Assembly (NCBI GenBank): GCA_905221605.1 | Contig: CAJNDS010001535.1 | Coordinates: forward strand, 1-64,000 | Length of the DNA: 64,000 bases | Source: Symbiodinium natans | Taxonomy: Eukaryota > Sar > Dinophyceae > Suessiales > Symbiodiniaceae | Direction: 5' to 3' | Shown here: positions 1 to 8,244 of the stretch, one piece after another | How positions within the stretch are numbered: the first letter of the stretch is position 1 | How the letters are laid out: every line of letters starts with the position of its first letter | The notes under the pieces: model-generated | Told to the model about the DNA's origin: nothing | What the model saw: only the letters and a program-made list of their open reading frames with translations | Databases searched by the model: none | Made by a program: the position numbers and the translations under genes

Positions 1-1
1 G

Positions 2-1051
2 GCAGAAGCATGGTTGGCGACCTTTCGTGAAGATCGACTACGCTATCCACTGCTCATCGTCCACGGGCCCTCCCAGACAGGGAAAACAGAGTGGGTGAAG
101 TCCTTGTTCAAGCGCGCGCTGGAGCTCAAAGTGGGGAGTCTCGACATCTTCCCAGAGGGGATGCGCGCCTTTGACAGGGACACCCATGATGGCATCATCC
201 TGGACGATGTGAGGGACCTGAAGTTCATTGCGGAGCACCAGGACAAACTTCAGGGCAAGTACGACACGCGTGTCGAATTTGCCACGACTCCTGGCGGCAC
301 GTGCGCGTACCGGAAGTACCTCTTTGCGGTGCCTGTGGCAGTCACCATCAACAACAGCACACGGAACCTGGACTTCCTGCGCGCGCATGACTGGCTCGGC
401 TCCGAGCGCAACCGCGTCCTCGTCCACTTCCCTGACATCTTGGCAAGCCTGAGACATGTTTCACAGCCACTGCATCCCAGGAGCCAGCCAGCACGGTGGC
501 GCAAAAAGAGGCGGCTCGAGTGCCAGAGTCGCAGGCGACATCATGCGACACGCGTAGGCGCATGCTCCTGCGTCTGCGCTCGCGGCATGGGTGCTAGCGT
601 CTCCATGGCCGTGTGCATTGTGGGTCCTATCGCGCCATCCCTGGCCGTGTGCATTTTCGGTCCGAGGCCGTGTGCGTTTTGGGTCCAATCGTGCGCCGCA
701 GCCTGGGCCGTGTGCGTTTTGGGTCCGAACGCGTCAGCCGCTCCGGTCACCGTGTGCAGGTTGGGTCCTTGTCGCGCCAGCCCGGGCCGTGTGCGTTTGG
801 GTCCTGTGTGCGTTTTGGGTCCGAAGCTGTGTGCGTTTTGGGTCAAACGTGCGCGCAGCCTGGGTGGGTCGTGTGCATTTTGGGTCCTCACGCGTGAGCC
901 GCTCAGGTCGCCGTGTGCATCTCGGGTCCTCTCGCGCTGTGCATCTTGGGACATGTGCGCGAGGCAGTTGGGTGGGCATGGCGGTGCGTCCTGTGGTTCC
1001 TCACGCCTTGACCATGCAGGACCATGCATTGCTAGCGTCGGAAGGTACTGA
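2..1051 (+). CDS. Rep-like protein copy 1, 5'-cut, native stop lost
   Basis: This is the C-terminal part of the Rep-like protein described at 2400-3965; the window opens in the third base of a codon and the frame starts at base 2. The superfamily-3 helicase segment is present: Walker A GPSQTGKT, Walker B GIILDDV and motif C VTINNS. Compared with copies 2 and 3, a 15-bp in-frame deletion just after the codons for DILA (about base 446) removes the normal stop, so the frame reads on through the motif-repeat region to a stop at 1049-1051. The roughly 200 extra residues are rich in Cys, Gly, Pro and Arg and come from the GTGTGC-type repeats, so they are probably not a real domain. The copy is probably a decayed member of the array. 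Confidence 0.7.
   Translation, partial: AEAWLATFREDRLRYPLLIVHGPSQTGKTEWVKSLFKRALELKVGSLDIFPEGMRAFDRDTHDGIILDDVRDLKFIAEHQDKLQGKYDTRVEFATTPGGTCAYRKYLFAVPVAVTINNSTRNLDFLRAHDWLGSERNRVLVHFPDILASLRHVSQPLHPRSQPARWRKKRRLECQSRRRHHATRVGACSCVCARGMGASVSMAVCIVGPIAPSLAVCIFGPRPCAFWVQSCAAAWAVCVLGPNASAAPVTVCRLGPCRASPGRVRLGPVCVLGPKLCAFWVKRARSLGGSCAFWVLTREPLRSPCASRVLSRCASWDMCARQLGGHGGASCGSSRLDHAGPCIASVGRY
611..953 (+). repeat. Iteron-like short repeats, unit copy 1
   Basis: Eleven degenerate copies of a roughly 17-bp motif, consensus GTGTGCRTTTTGGGTCC, occur at irregular 20-60 bp spacing between the rep gene and the transposase. The block is conserved in the other two units (4137-4479 and 7761-8103). Confidence 0.75.
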
Positions 1052-1094
1052 CAGGACCAGCCCACATGCGTGCCCTCGCAGCTGTCTCGGCACC

Positions 1095-2172
1095 ATGCCC
1101 CTTGTGCAGGAGGTCAGGCACCCACGGTCGCTCAACTTCGCGACTGAGCGCCAGGTTGTGGTGCTGCGGGAGGTGCATGGCTGCGCGTGGGAGGACATCC
1201 GTTCCCGGGTGCGGAACTTGCGCGGGGAGCGGCCCAGTCTGTCGCTCCTGAAGCGAGTCTACAAGGGCTTCAGCCAGGCAAAGGGGCGGCGACCGTACAA
1301 GTACCAGAACTGCGGTCGCCGACCCGTCAAAGCTACCAAGGCCGTGCAGAAGTTCCTGGTGCAGCGCTTGCTCGCCCTGCGCATGCACTGTGTCTGCACC
1401 TCTGGCACCTTGCAGCGAGAACTGCTCGCGAAGCGGGGTGTGCAGCTGGATGAGTCGGCCATCCGCAAGGCACTGCGTCGCCAGGGATACTTCTGGCTTC
1501 CGAAAGCGCAGAAGCGCAAGTACAGTGCAGAACGCCGGCAGGAGCGCCTCCGCTTTGCACGGAGCGTGGTGCAGCTCAGTCGGGCCCGCCTGCGAGAGAA
1601 GCTTTCCTTCTCCATGGATGGGGTCCTGCTGTCGCTACCGCCACGGGATCCCACGGACCGCCGCAATTATTGCGCCCACGGGGATGGCTACATGTGGCGG
1701 CAGCGCGGGGAGGCTGGAATGCGCCTTCCACAAAGCACGCAAGTTCACTGCAGAGGAGTGGTGCCGCGTGGTCCAGACCGGGAAGCTCCAGGCCGCCATA
1801 ACAGCGCTGCAGCCAGTGCGGCGACACGGCCCCTGGAAGGTCTTGTGCGACAATGAGGCCTTCCTGCACACGGCCGCCAGCAGGCATGCCATGGCGGCCG
1901 AAAACATCACGCTCTGGCCGGTCCCGGCATCATCGCCGGACCTGAACCCTGTGGAGAAGTTCTGGGCGTGGCTGCGAAGGCGCCTCCGCCACCTGGATCG
2001 GGAAGACCTCCGCCGCAAGCGCCCGCCCATCGGCATGCTGGCCTTCAAGGCGCGCGTCCGCGCGGTTTTGGCTTCACAGCGTGCCCAAAGGGTGGCCTCG
2101 CACATAGCCGCGGGCTTCAAAAAGACCTGCAAGGAGGTCGTGGCCAAGAAGGGCGGCATGGCCAGATCCTAG
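1095..2172 (+). pseudogene. Tc1/IS630-type transposase copy 1, frameshifted
   Basis: Homologous to the intact gene at 4621-5796, from the same ATG. A 98-bp deletion between bases 1721 and 1722 (copy 2 bases 5248-5345 are missing) removes about 33 codons and shifts the frame, so the first part ends at 1856 after about 30 unrelated residues. The second half, with the DNE and SPDLNPVEKFW motifs, lies in another frame up to 2172. The deletion ends are GA and GT on the sense strand and cannot be slid to GT-AG, so it looks like a deletion rather than an intron. Several substitutions relative to copies 2 and 3 suggest this is the older or less homogenised unit. Not expected to make active transposase. 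Confidence 0.85.
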
Positions 2173-2292
2173 CAGGCGTTTCACCCGCACTGTGCATGCC
2201 ACGGACTCTCGCCGCCAAAACGCATGCTGCGCCGGGCCGATAGTTCGACCCACCGACATCTTGGGGTTCTGACGCCCTTACCCCGCCCTCTT

Positions 2293-2318
2293 CCCCATAG
2301 ACTCCTGACACAATGGGG
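2293..2318. promoter_or_regulatory. Candidate origin stem-loop, copy 1
   Basis: Six-base inverted repeat CCCCAT / ATGGGG with a 14-nt loop (AGACTCCTGACACA). Rolling-circle Rep proteins nick in the loop of such structures. The loop does not contain the TAATATTAC nonamer of geminivirus-type origins, so the role is only a suggestion. Exact copies lie at 5917-5942 and 9541-9566. Confidence 0.35.
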
Positions 2319-2341
2319 CTGGGGGCCTCCTCCGGAGCTTC

Positions 2342-2353
2342 TATAGTACTATA
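2342..2353. promoter_or_regulatory. Perfect 12-bp palindrome with AT tract before rep
   Basis: TATAGTACTATA is self-complementary and is followed by TTTTTAAAA, about 47 bp upstream of the rep ATG. It could be a promoter element or an unwinding element. Copies lie at 5966-5977 and 9590-9601. Confidence 0.4.
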
Positions 2354-2399
2354 TTTTTAAAACGGGGTATTAATTTCTCCGCTAGCAGGCGCAGGGAAA

Positions 2400-3965
2400 A
2401 TGCGACTTTTCGGCACTCCGCTACTCCGCGGGAGCCTTCACTGTTTGCGTGCCATCCAACATGTGCCGTGGGTCGAAACTTTCGGCCCGGGGGTGCCTTC
2501 CGGAAGCATTTTTCGAAGCCGACGGCCTCCTCTAGCCACTTGCGCCATGCCTGCCAACCTGAAGCAACGCGCTAAGCGTGCGCTGGTGACCTTGTTGCTG
2601 GCTCTGGCCGGTGCCTACGGGCTGCAGGTGACCCTCACGCGGGAGTCGACAGATGTCGAGGTGACGCGGGTCTTCCGGCGAGTGTCCATCAAGGTGCATC
2701 CCGACAAGGGCGGGGCAGCCGCAGACGCGCAGCGCCTGAATGCTGCAAGGGATGCGTGGGTCCAGGCGAGCCAGGGCACAAAGCCGCCAGGCCGACCTGC
2801 CCATGCGCAGGCAGGGCCAGTGTCCGCAAGCAGTGCCGTCACTAACGGGCGCGAAGGCTTGCGCATTCGCTCCGAGGCGGTGCTCCTGACATATCAAAGC
2901 TGGCCGGCCGGGGAGGCGCCTGGTGCATGGCAGCGGTTCTGCGTCTTTGTGGCCGCCTCGGTGACGGCGTGGACTGTCAAGCACTGGGCGGCGACGATGG
3001 AGCAGACCTCTGGCGGCGACTGCCACCTGCACCTCATGGTCCAATTCACTTCTGCAGTGGACTGCGGCTCCGCCCGCTTCATCTTTGAGGGTGTGCGACC
3101 CAACGCCAGCCCCAACGACTACCTCGGCGAGGGCGTCTGCCGCAAGAAGCTGCAGCAGTCCATCAACCGCGGCATGTTCTACGTGTGGGCTGACAAGGTG
3201 GGGACGCTGCGCTTGCCTTCCGGCGAGACTTGCGTCGCGGCCAACTACGAGCCATGCTGGACTGAGGCTCGGCGAACCTACCAGGTCCTCGGAAAATGGC
3301 CAGAAGCACTGTGGAAACAGCGGAAGCTGACATCGGCCAAGTACGAGCAGTACCTTTTCCTGACGCGGGACGGGGTTCTGGCACGGAAGCGCAACCTGGA
3401 TGCAGTTCGCGAGCATGAGGCCGCCCTGGCTGACGCCGCCCTCATCGAGGCCACCACGAAGAGGCTTCGAGCGAACCCAGAGGTGTACCGGGCTTTCCCG
3501 GCAGTGCCCGCGGCAGAAGCATGGTTGGCGACCTTTCGTGAAGATCGACTACGCTATCCACTGCTCATCGTCCACGGGCCCTCCCAGACAGGGAAAACAG
3601 AGTGGGTGAAGTCCTTGTTCAAGCGCGCGCTGGAGCTCAAAGTGGGGAGTCTCGACATCTTCCCAGAGGGGATGCGTGCCTTTGACAGGGACACCCATGA
3701 TGGCATCATCCTGGACGATGTGAGGGACCTGAAGTTCATTGCGGAGCACCAGGACAAACTTCAGGGCAAGTACGACACGCGTGTCGAATTTGCCACGACT
3801 CCTGGCGGCACGTGCGCGTACCGGAAGTACCTCTTTGCGGTGCCTGTGGCAGTCACCATCAACAACAGCACACGGAACCTGGACTTCCTGCGCGCGCATG
3901 ACTGGCTCGGCTCCGAGCGCAACCGCGTCCTCGTCCACTTCCCTGACATCTTGGCACAGGTCTGA
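2400..3965 (+). CDS. J-domain / HUH / SF3-helicase Rep-like protein, copy 2
   Basis: 521 aa. Residues 1-49 are basic and lack acidic residues apart from one Glu, possibly a leader. Residues about 60-125 look like a J-domain, with an amphipathic VTRVFRRVSIKV helix, HPDKGG at 100-105 and a following QRLNAARDAW helix. Residues about 155-270 resemble an HUH rolling-circle nickase: motif I LLTYQ at 162-166, motif II HLHLMVQ at 209-215, and a motif III candidate at Tyr261 with Lys266 (spacing longer than the usual YxxK). Residues 385-521 are an SF3 helicase: Walker A GPSQTGKT 393-400, Walker B GIILDDV 435-441, motif C VTINNS 485-490. By family knowledge it should nick and unwind DNA at an origin, probably recruiting Hsp70 through HPD. 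The internal ATG at 2547 (codon 50, GCC context) is an alternative start. The iteron-like block follows and the transposase lies downstream on the same strand. Confidence 0.82.
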   Translation: MRLFGTPLLRGSLHCLRAIQHVPWVETFGPGVPSGSIFRSRRPPLATCAMPANLKQRAKRALVTLLLALAGAYGLQVTLTRESTDVEVTRVFRRVSIKVHPDKGGAAADAQRLNAARDAWVQASQGTKPPGRPAHAQAGPVSASSAVTNGREGLRIRSEAVLLTYQSWPAGEAPGAWQRFCVFVAASVTAWTVKHWAATMEQTSGGDCHLHLMVQFTSAVDCGSARFIFEGVRPNASPNDYLGEGVCRKKLQQSINRGMFYVWADKVGTLRLPSGETCVAANYEPCWTEARRTYQVLGKWPEALWKQRKLTSAKYEQYLFLTRDGVLARKRNLDAVREHEAALADAALIEATTKRLRANPEVYRAFPAVPAAEAWLATFREDRLRYPLLIVHGPSQTGKTEWVKSLFKRALELKVGSLDIFPEGMRAFDRDTHDGIILDDVRDLKFIAEHQDKLQGKYDTRVEFATTPGGTCAYRKYLFAVPVAVTINNSTRNLDFLRAHDWLGSERNRVLVHFPDILAQV

Positions 3966-4136
3966 GGGTCCAGCCTGAGACATGTTTCACAGCCACTGCA
4001 TCCCAGGAGCCAGCCAGCACGGTGGCGCAAAAAGAGGCGGCTCGAGTGCCAGAGTCGCAGGCGACATCATGCGACACGCGTAGGCGCATGCTCCTGCGTC
4101 TGCGCTCGCGGCATGGGTGCTAGCGTCTCCATGGCC

Positions 4137-4479
4137 GTGTGCATTGTGGGTCCTATCGCGCCATCCCTGGCCGTGTGCATTTTCGGTCCGAGGCCGTGTG
4201 CGTTTTGGGTCCAATCGTGCGCCGCAGCCTGGGCCGTGTGCGTTTTGGGTCCGAACGCGTCAGCCGCTCCGGTCACCGTGTGCAGGTTGGGTCCTTGTCG
4301 CGCCAGCCCGGGCCGTGTGCGTTTGGGTCCTGTGTGCGTTTTGGGTCCGAAGCTGTGTGCGTTTTGGGTCAAACGTGCGCGCAGCCTGGGTGGGCCGTGT
4401 GCATTTTGGGTCCTCACGCGTGAGCCGCTCAGGTCGCCGTGTGCATCTCGGGTCCTCTCGCGCTGTGCATCTTGGGACA
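4137..4479 (+). repeat. Iteron-like short repeats, unit copy 2
   Basis: Eleven degenerate copies of GTGTGCRTTTTGGGTCC between rep and transposase. They lack stop codons in several frames, which extends the transposase frame upstream to 4117 and creates long spurious open frames on both strands. Confidence 0.75.
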
Positions 4480-4620
4480 TGTGCGCGAGGCAGTTGGGTG
4501 GGCATGGCGGTGCGTCCTGTGGTTCCTCACGCCTTGACCATGCAGGACCATGCATTGCTAGCGTCGGAAGGTACTGACAGGACCAGCCCACATGCGTGCC
4601 CTCGCAGCTGTCTCGGCACC

Positions 4621-5796
4621 ATGCCCCTTGTGCAGGAGGTCAGGCACCCACGGTCGCTCAACTTCGCGACTGAGCGCCAGGTTGTGGTGCTGCGGGAGGT
4701 GCATGGCTGCGCGTGGGAGGACATCCGTTCCCGGGTGCGGAACTTGCGCGGGGAGCGGCCCAGTCTGTCGCTCCTGAAGCGAGTCTACAAGGGCTTCAGC
4801 CAGGCAAAGGGGCGGCGACCGTACAAGTACCAGAACTGCGGTCGCCGACCCGTCAAAGCTACCAAGGCCGTGCAGAAGTTCCTGGTGCAGCGCTTGCTCG
4901 CCCTGCGCATGCACTGTGTCTGCACCTCTGGCACCTTGCAGCGAGAACTGCTCGCGAAGCGGGGTGTGCAGCTGGATGAGTCGGCCATCCGCAAGGCACT
5001 GCGTCGCCAGGGATACTTCTGGCTTCCGAAAGCGCAGAAGCGCAAGTACAGTGCAGAACGCCGGCAGGAGCGCCTCCGCTTTGCACGGAGCGTGGTGCAG
5101 CTCAGTCGGGCCCGCCTGCGAGAGAAGCTTTCCTTCTCCATGGATGGGGTCCTGCTGTCGCTACCGCCACGGGATCCCACGGACCGCCGCAATTATTGCG
5201 CCCACGGGGATGGCTACATGTGGCGGCAGCGCGGGGAGGCTGGAATGGAGCGGCTGGCTGGACAGAACCCGTACCCGTCACAGGTGCCACGTGCTCGAGC
5301 CGTGCCACTCTGGGGTGGGCTGTCAGAAGGGGGCTTCCGCACAGTCGCCTTCCACAAAGCACGCAAGTTCACTGCAGAGGAGTGGTGCCGCGTGGTCCAG
5401 ACCGGGAAGCTCCAGGCCGCCATAACAGCGCTGCAGCCAGTGCAGCGACACGGCCCCTGGAAGGTCTTGTGCGACAATGAGGCCTTCCTGCACACGGCCG
5501 CCAGCAGGCATGCCATGGCGGCCAAAAACATCACGCTCTGGCCGGTCCCGGCATCATCGCCGGACCTGAACCCTGTGGAGAAGTTCTGGGCGTGGCTGCG
5601 AAGGCGCCTCCGCCACCTGGATCGGGAAGACCTCCGCCGCAAGCGCCCGCCCATCGGCATGCTGGCCTTCAAGGCGCGAGTCCGCGCGGTTTTGGCCTCA
5701 CAGCGTGCCCAAAGGGTGGCCTCGCACATAGCCGCGGGCTTCAAAAAGACCTGCAAGGAGGTCGTGTCGAAGAAGGGCGGCATGGCCAGATCCTAG
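4621..5796 (+). CDS. Tc1/mariner-IS630-type DD34E transposase, copy 2
   Basis: 391 aa from the ATG at 4621 (context CACCATGC), chosen because the upstream open frame back to 4117 is only motif-repeat DNA and because 340-400 aa is usual for this superfamily. An N-terminal helix-turn-helix region (about residues 5-120) includes the basic block around GRRPYKYQNCGRRPVK. The catalytic triad is visible: first Asp in FSMDG, second Asp in VLCDNEAF, and Glu in SSPDLNPVEKFWAWLRR, with 34 residues between the second Asp and the Glu (DD34E). The family cuts and pastes DNA flanked by terminal inverted repeats, normally at TA. I could not find inverted repeats bounding this gene within the unit. The tail is basic. 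Copies 2 and 3 are intact; copy 1 is broken. Confidence 0.85.
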   Translation: MPLVQEVRHPRSLNFATERQVVVLREVHGCAWEDIRSRVRNLRGERPSLSLLKRVYKGFSQAKGRRPYKYQNCGRRPVKATKAVQKFLVQRLLALRMHCVCTSGTLQRELLAKRGVQLDESAIRKALRRQGYFWLPKAQKRKYSAERRQERLRFARSVVQLSRARLREKLSFSMDGVLLSLPPRDPTDRRNYCAHGDGYMWRQRGEAGMERLAGQNPYPSQVPRARAVPLWGGLSEGGFRTVAFHKARKFTAEEWCRVVQTGKLQAAITALQPVQRHGPWKVLCDNEAFLHTAASRHAMAAKNITLWPVPASSPDLNPVEKFWAWLRRRLRHLDREDLRRKRPPIGMLAFKARVRAVLASQRAQRVASHIAAGFKKTCKEVVSKKGGMARS

Positions 5797-6023
5797 CAGG
5801 CGTTTCACCCGCACTGTGCATGCCACGGACTCTCGCCGCCAAAACGCATGCTGCGCCGGGCCGATAGTTCGACCCACCGACATCTTGGGGTTCTGACGCC
5901 CTTACCCCGCCCTCTTCCCCATAGACTCCTGACACAATGGGGCTGGGGGCCTCCTCCGGAGCTTCTATAGTACTATATTTTTAAAACGGGGTATTAATTT
6001 CTCCGCTAGCAGGCGCAGGGAAA
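5797..6023. promoter_or_regulatory. Inter-gene spacer, unit copy 2/3 boundary
   Basis: Same 227-bp spacer as 2173-2399, with the stem-loop at 5917-5942 and the TATAGTACTATA palindrome at 5966-5977. Confidence 0.5.
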
Positions 6024-7589
6024 ATGCGACTTTTCGGCACTCCGCTACTCCGCGGGAGCCTTCACTGTTTGCGTGCCATCCAACATGTGCCGTGGGTCGA
6101 AACTTTCGGCCCGGGGGTGCCTTCCGGAAGCATTTTTCGAAGCCGACGGCCTCCTCTAGCCACTTGCGCCATGCCTGCCAACCTGAAGCAACGCGCTAAG
6201 CGTGCGCTGGTGACCTTGTTGCTGGCTCTGGCCGGTGCCTACGGGCTGCAGGTGACCCTCACGCGGGAGTCGACAGATGTCGAGGTGACGCGGGTCTTCC
6301 GGCGAGTGTCCATCAAGGTGCATCCCGACAAGGGCGGCGCAGCCGCAGACGCGCAGCGCCTGAATGCTGCAAGGGATGCGTGGGTCCAGGCGAGCCAGGG
6401 CACAAAGCCGCCAGGCCGACCTGCCCATGCGCAGGCAGGGCCAGTGTCCGCAAGCAGTGCCGTCACTAACGGGCGCGAAGGCTTGCGCATTCGCTCCGAG
6501 GCGGTGCTCCTGACATATCAAAGCTGGCCGGCCGGGGAGGCGCCTGGTGCATGGCAGCGGTTCTGCGTCTTTGTGGCCGCCTCGGTGACGGCGTGGACTG
6601 TCAAGCACTGGGCGGCGACGATGGAGCAGACCTCTGGCGGCGACTGCCACCTGCACCTCATGGTCCAATTCACTTCTGCAGTGGACTGCGGCTCCGCCCG
6701 CTTCATCTTTGAGGGTGTGCGACCCAACGCCAGCCCCAACGACTACCTCGGCGAGGGCGTCTGCCGCAAGAAGCTGCAGCAGTCCATCAACCGCGGCATG
6801 TTCTACGTGTGGGCTGACAAGGTGGGGACGCTGCGCTTGCCTTCCGGCGAGACTTGCGTCGCGGCCAACTACGAGCCATGCTGGACTGAGGCTCGGCGAA
6901 CCTACCAGGTCCTCGGAAAATGGCCAGAAGCACTGTGGAAACAGCGGAAGCTGACATCGGCCAAGTACGAGCAGTACCTTTTCCTGACGCGGGACGGGGT
7001 TCTGGCACGGAAGCGCAACCTGGATGCAGTTCGCGAGCATGAGGCCGCCCTGGCTGACGCCGCCCTCATCGAGGCCACCACGAAGAGGCTTCGAGCGAAC
7101 CCAGAGGTGTACCGGGCTTTCCCGGCAGTGCCCGCGGCAGAAGCATGGTTGGCGACCTTTCGTGAAGATCGACTACGCTATCCACTGCTCATCGTCCACG
7201 GGCCCTCCCAGACAGGGAAAACAGAGTGGGTGAAGTCCTTGTTCAAGCGCGCGCTGGAGCTCAAAGTGGGGAGTCTCGACATCTTCCCAGAGGGGATGCG
7301 CGCCTTTGACAGGGACACCCATGATGGCATCATCCTGGACGATGTGAGGGACCTGAAGTTCATTGCGGAGCACCAGGACAAACTTCAGGGCAAGTACGAC
7401 ACGCGTGTCGAATTTGCCACGACTCCTGGCGGCACGTGCGCGTACCGGAAGTACCTCTTTGCGGTGCCTGTGGCAGTCACCATCAACAACAGCACACGGA
7501 ACCTGGACTTCCTGCGCGCGCATGACTGGCTCGGCTCCGAGCGCAACCGCGTCCTCGTCCACTTCCCTGACATCTTGGCACAGGTCTGA
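6024..7589 (+). CDS. J-domain / HUH / SF3-helicase Rep-like protein, copy 3
   Basis: 521 aa, the same protein as copy 2 (2400-3965); alternative internal start at 6171. I found two nucleotide differences from copy 2, one in the Gly-Gly codons of the J-domain and one in the Arg codon of GMRAF, both synonymous. All motifs (HPDKGG, HLHLMVQ, GPSQTGKT, GIILDDV, VTINNS) are intact. Rep ends 3 codons after DIL with AQV and a TGA, the stop that copy 1 lacks. Confidence 0.82.
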   Translation: MRLFGTPLLRGSLHCLRAIQHVPWVETFGPGVPSGSIFRSRRPPLATCAMPANLKQRAKRALVTLLLALAGAYGLQVTLTRESTDVEVTRVFRRVSIKVHPDKGGAAADAQRLNAARDAWVQASQGTKPPGRPAHAQAGPVSASSAVTNGREGLRIRSEAVLLTYQSWPAGEAPGAWQRFCVFVAASVTAWTVKHWAATMEQTSGGDCHLHLMVQFTSAVDCGSARFIFEGVRPNASPNDYLGEGVCRKKLQQSINRGMFYVWADKVGTLRLPSGETCVAANYEPCWTEARRTYQVLGKWPEALWKQRKLTSAKYEQYLFLTRDGVLARKRNLDAVREHEAALADAALIEATTKRLRANPEVYRAFPAVPAAEAWLATFREDRLRYPLLIVHGPSQTGKTEWVKSLFKRALELKVGSLDIFPEGMRAFDRDTHDGIILDDVRDLKFIAEHQDKLQGKYDTRVEFATTPGGTCAYRKYLFAVPVAVTINNSTRNLDFLRAHDWLGSERNRVLVHFPDILAQV

Positions 7590-7760
7590 GGGTCCAGCCT
7601 GAGACATGTTTCACAGCCACTGCATCCCAGGAGCCAGCCAGCACGGTGGCGCAAAAAGAGGCGGCTCGAGTGCCAGAGTCGCAGGCGACATCATGCGACA
7701 CGCGTAGGCGCATGCTCCTGCGTCTGCGCTCGCGGCATGGGTGCTAGCGTCTCCATGGCC

Positions 7761-8103
7761 GTGTGCATTGTGGGTCCTATCGCGCCATCCCTGGCCGTGT
7801 GCATTTTCGGTCCGAGGCCGTGTGCGTTTTGGGTCCAATCGTGCGCCGCAGCCTGGGCCGTGTGCGTTTTGGGTCCGAACGCGTCAGCCGCTCCGGTCAC
7901 CGTGTGCAGGTTGGGTCCTTGTCGCGCCAGCCCGGGCCGTGTGCGTTTGGGTCCTGTGTGCGTTTTGGGTCCGAAGCTGTGTGCGTTTTGGGTCAAACGT
8001 GCGCGCAGCCTGGGTGGGCCGTGTGCATTTTGGGTCCTCACGCGTGAGCCGCTCAGGTCGCCGTGTGCATCTCGGGTCCTCTCGCGCTGTGCATCTTGGG
8101 ACA
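7761..8103 (+). repeat. Iteron-like short repeats, unit copy 3
   Basis: Eleven degenerate GTGTGCRTTTTGGGTCC motifs, same order and spacing as in copy 2. Confidence 0.75.
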
Positions 8104-8244
8104 TGTGCGCGAGGCAGTTGGGTGGGCATGGCGGTGCGTCCTGTGGTTCCTCACGCCTTGACCATGCAGGACCATGCATTGCTAGCGTCGGAAGGTACTG
8201 ACAGGACCAGCCCACATGCGTGCCCTCGCAGCTGTCTCGGCACC

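Larger units (their letters stand above)
2173..2399. promoter_or_regulatory. Inter-gene spacer before rep (unit boundary region)
   Basis: A 227-bp spacer between the transposase stop and the next rep start, repeated at 5797-6023 and 9421-9647. It holds an imperfect-flank stem-loop (2293-2318), a CTCCGGAG palindrome, a 12-bp palindrome with AT-rich DNA (2342-2360) and a short leader before the rep ATG. It is the only long non-coding stretch outside the motif block, so it is the best place for promoter and origin functions; that role is inference. Confidence 0.5.

Noticed and set aside
1721-1722. 98-bp difference in transposase copy 1 as a spliced intron
   Set aside because: The segment present in copies 2 and 3 starts GA and ends GT, and the junction cannot be shifted to GT-AG; its codons fit the protein frame.
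2532-3416. 294-codon open frame antisense to rep (also at 6156-7040)
   Set aside because: It mirrors a GC-rich gene with clear motifs on the + strand; no family features, and it is fixed to codon positions of rep.
4067-4591. 174-codon minus-strand frame and several + frames over the motif-repeat block
   Set aside because: They are translations of the GTGTGC-type repeats (THTARD/ENAHG strings), so repeat artefacts.
4117-4620. N-terminal extension of the transposase by 168 codons
   Set aside because: It starts at GTG and consists of repeat translation (PCAFWV strings); the ATG at 4621 gives a normal family length.
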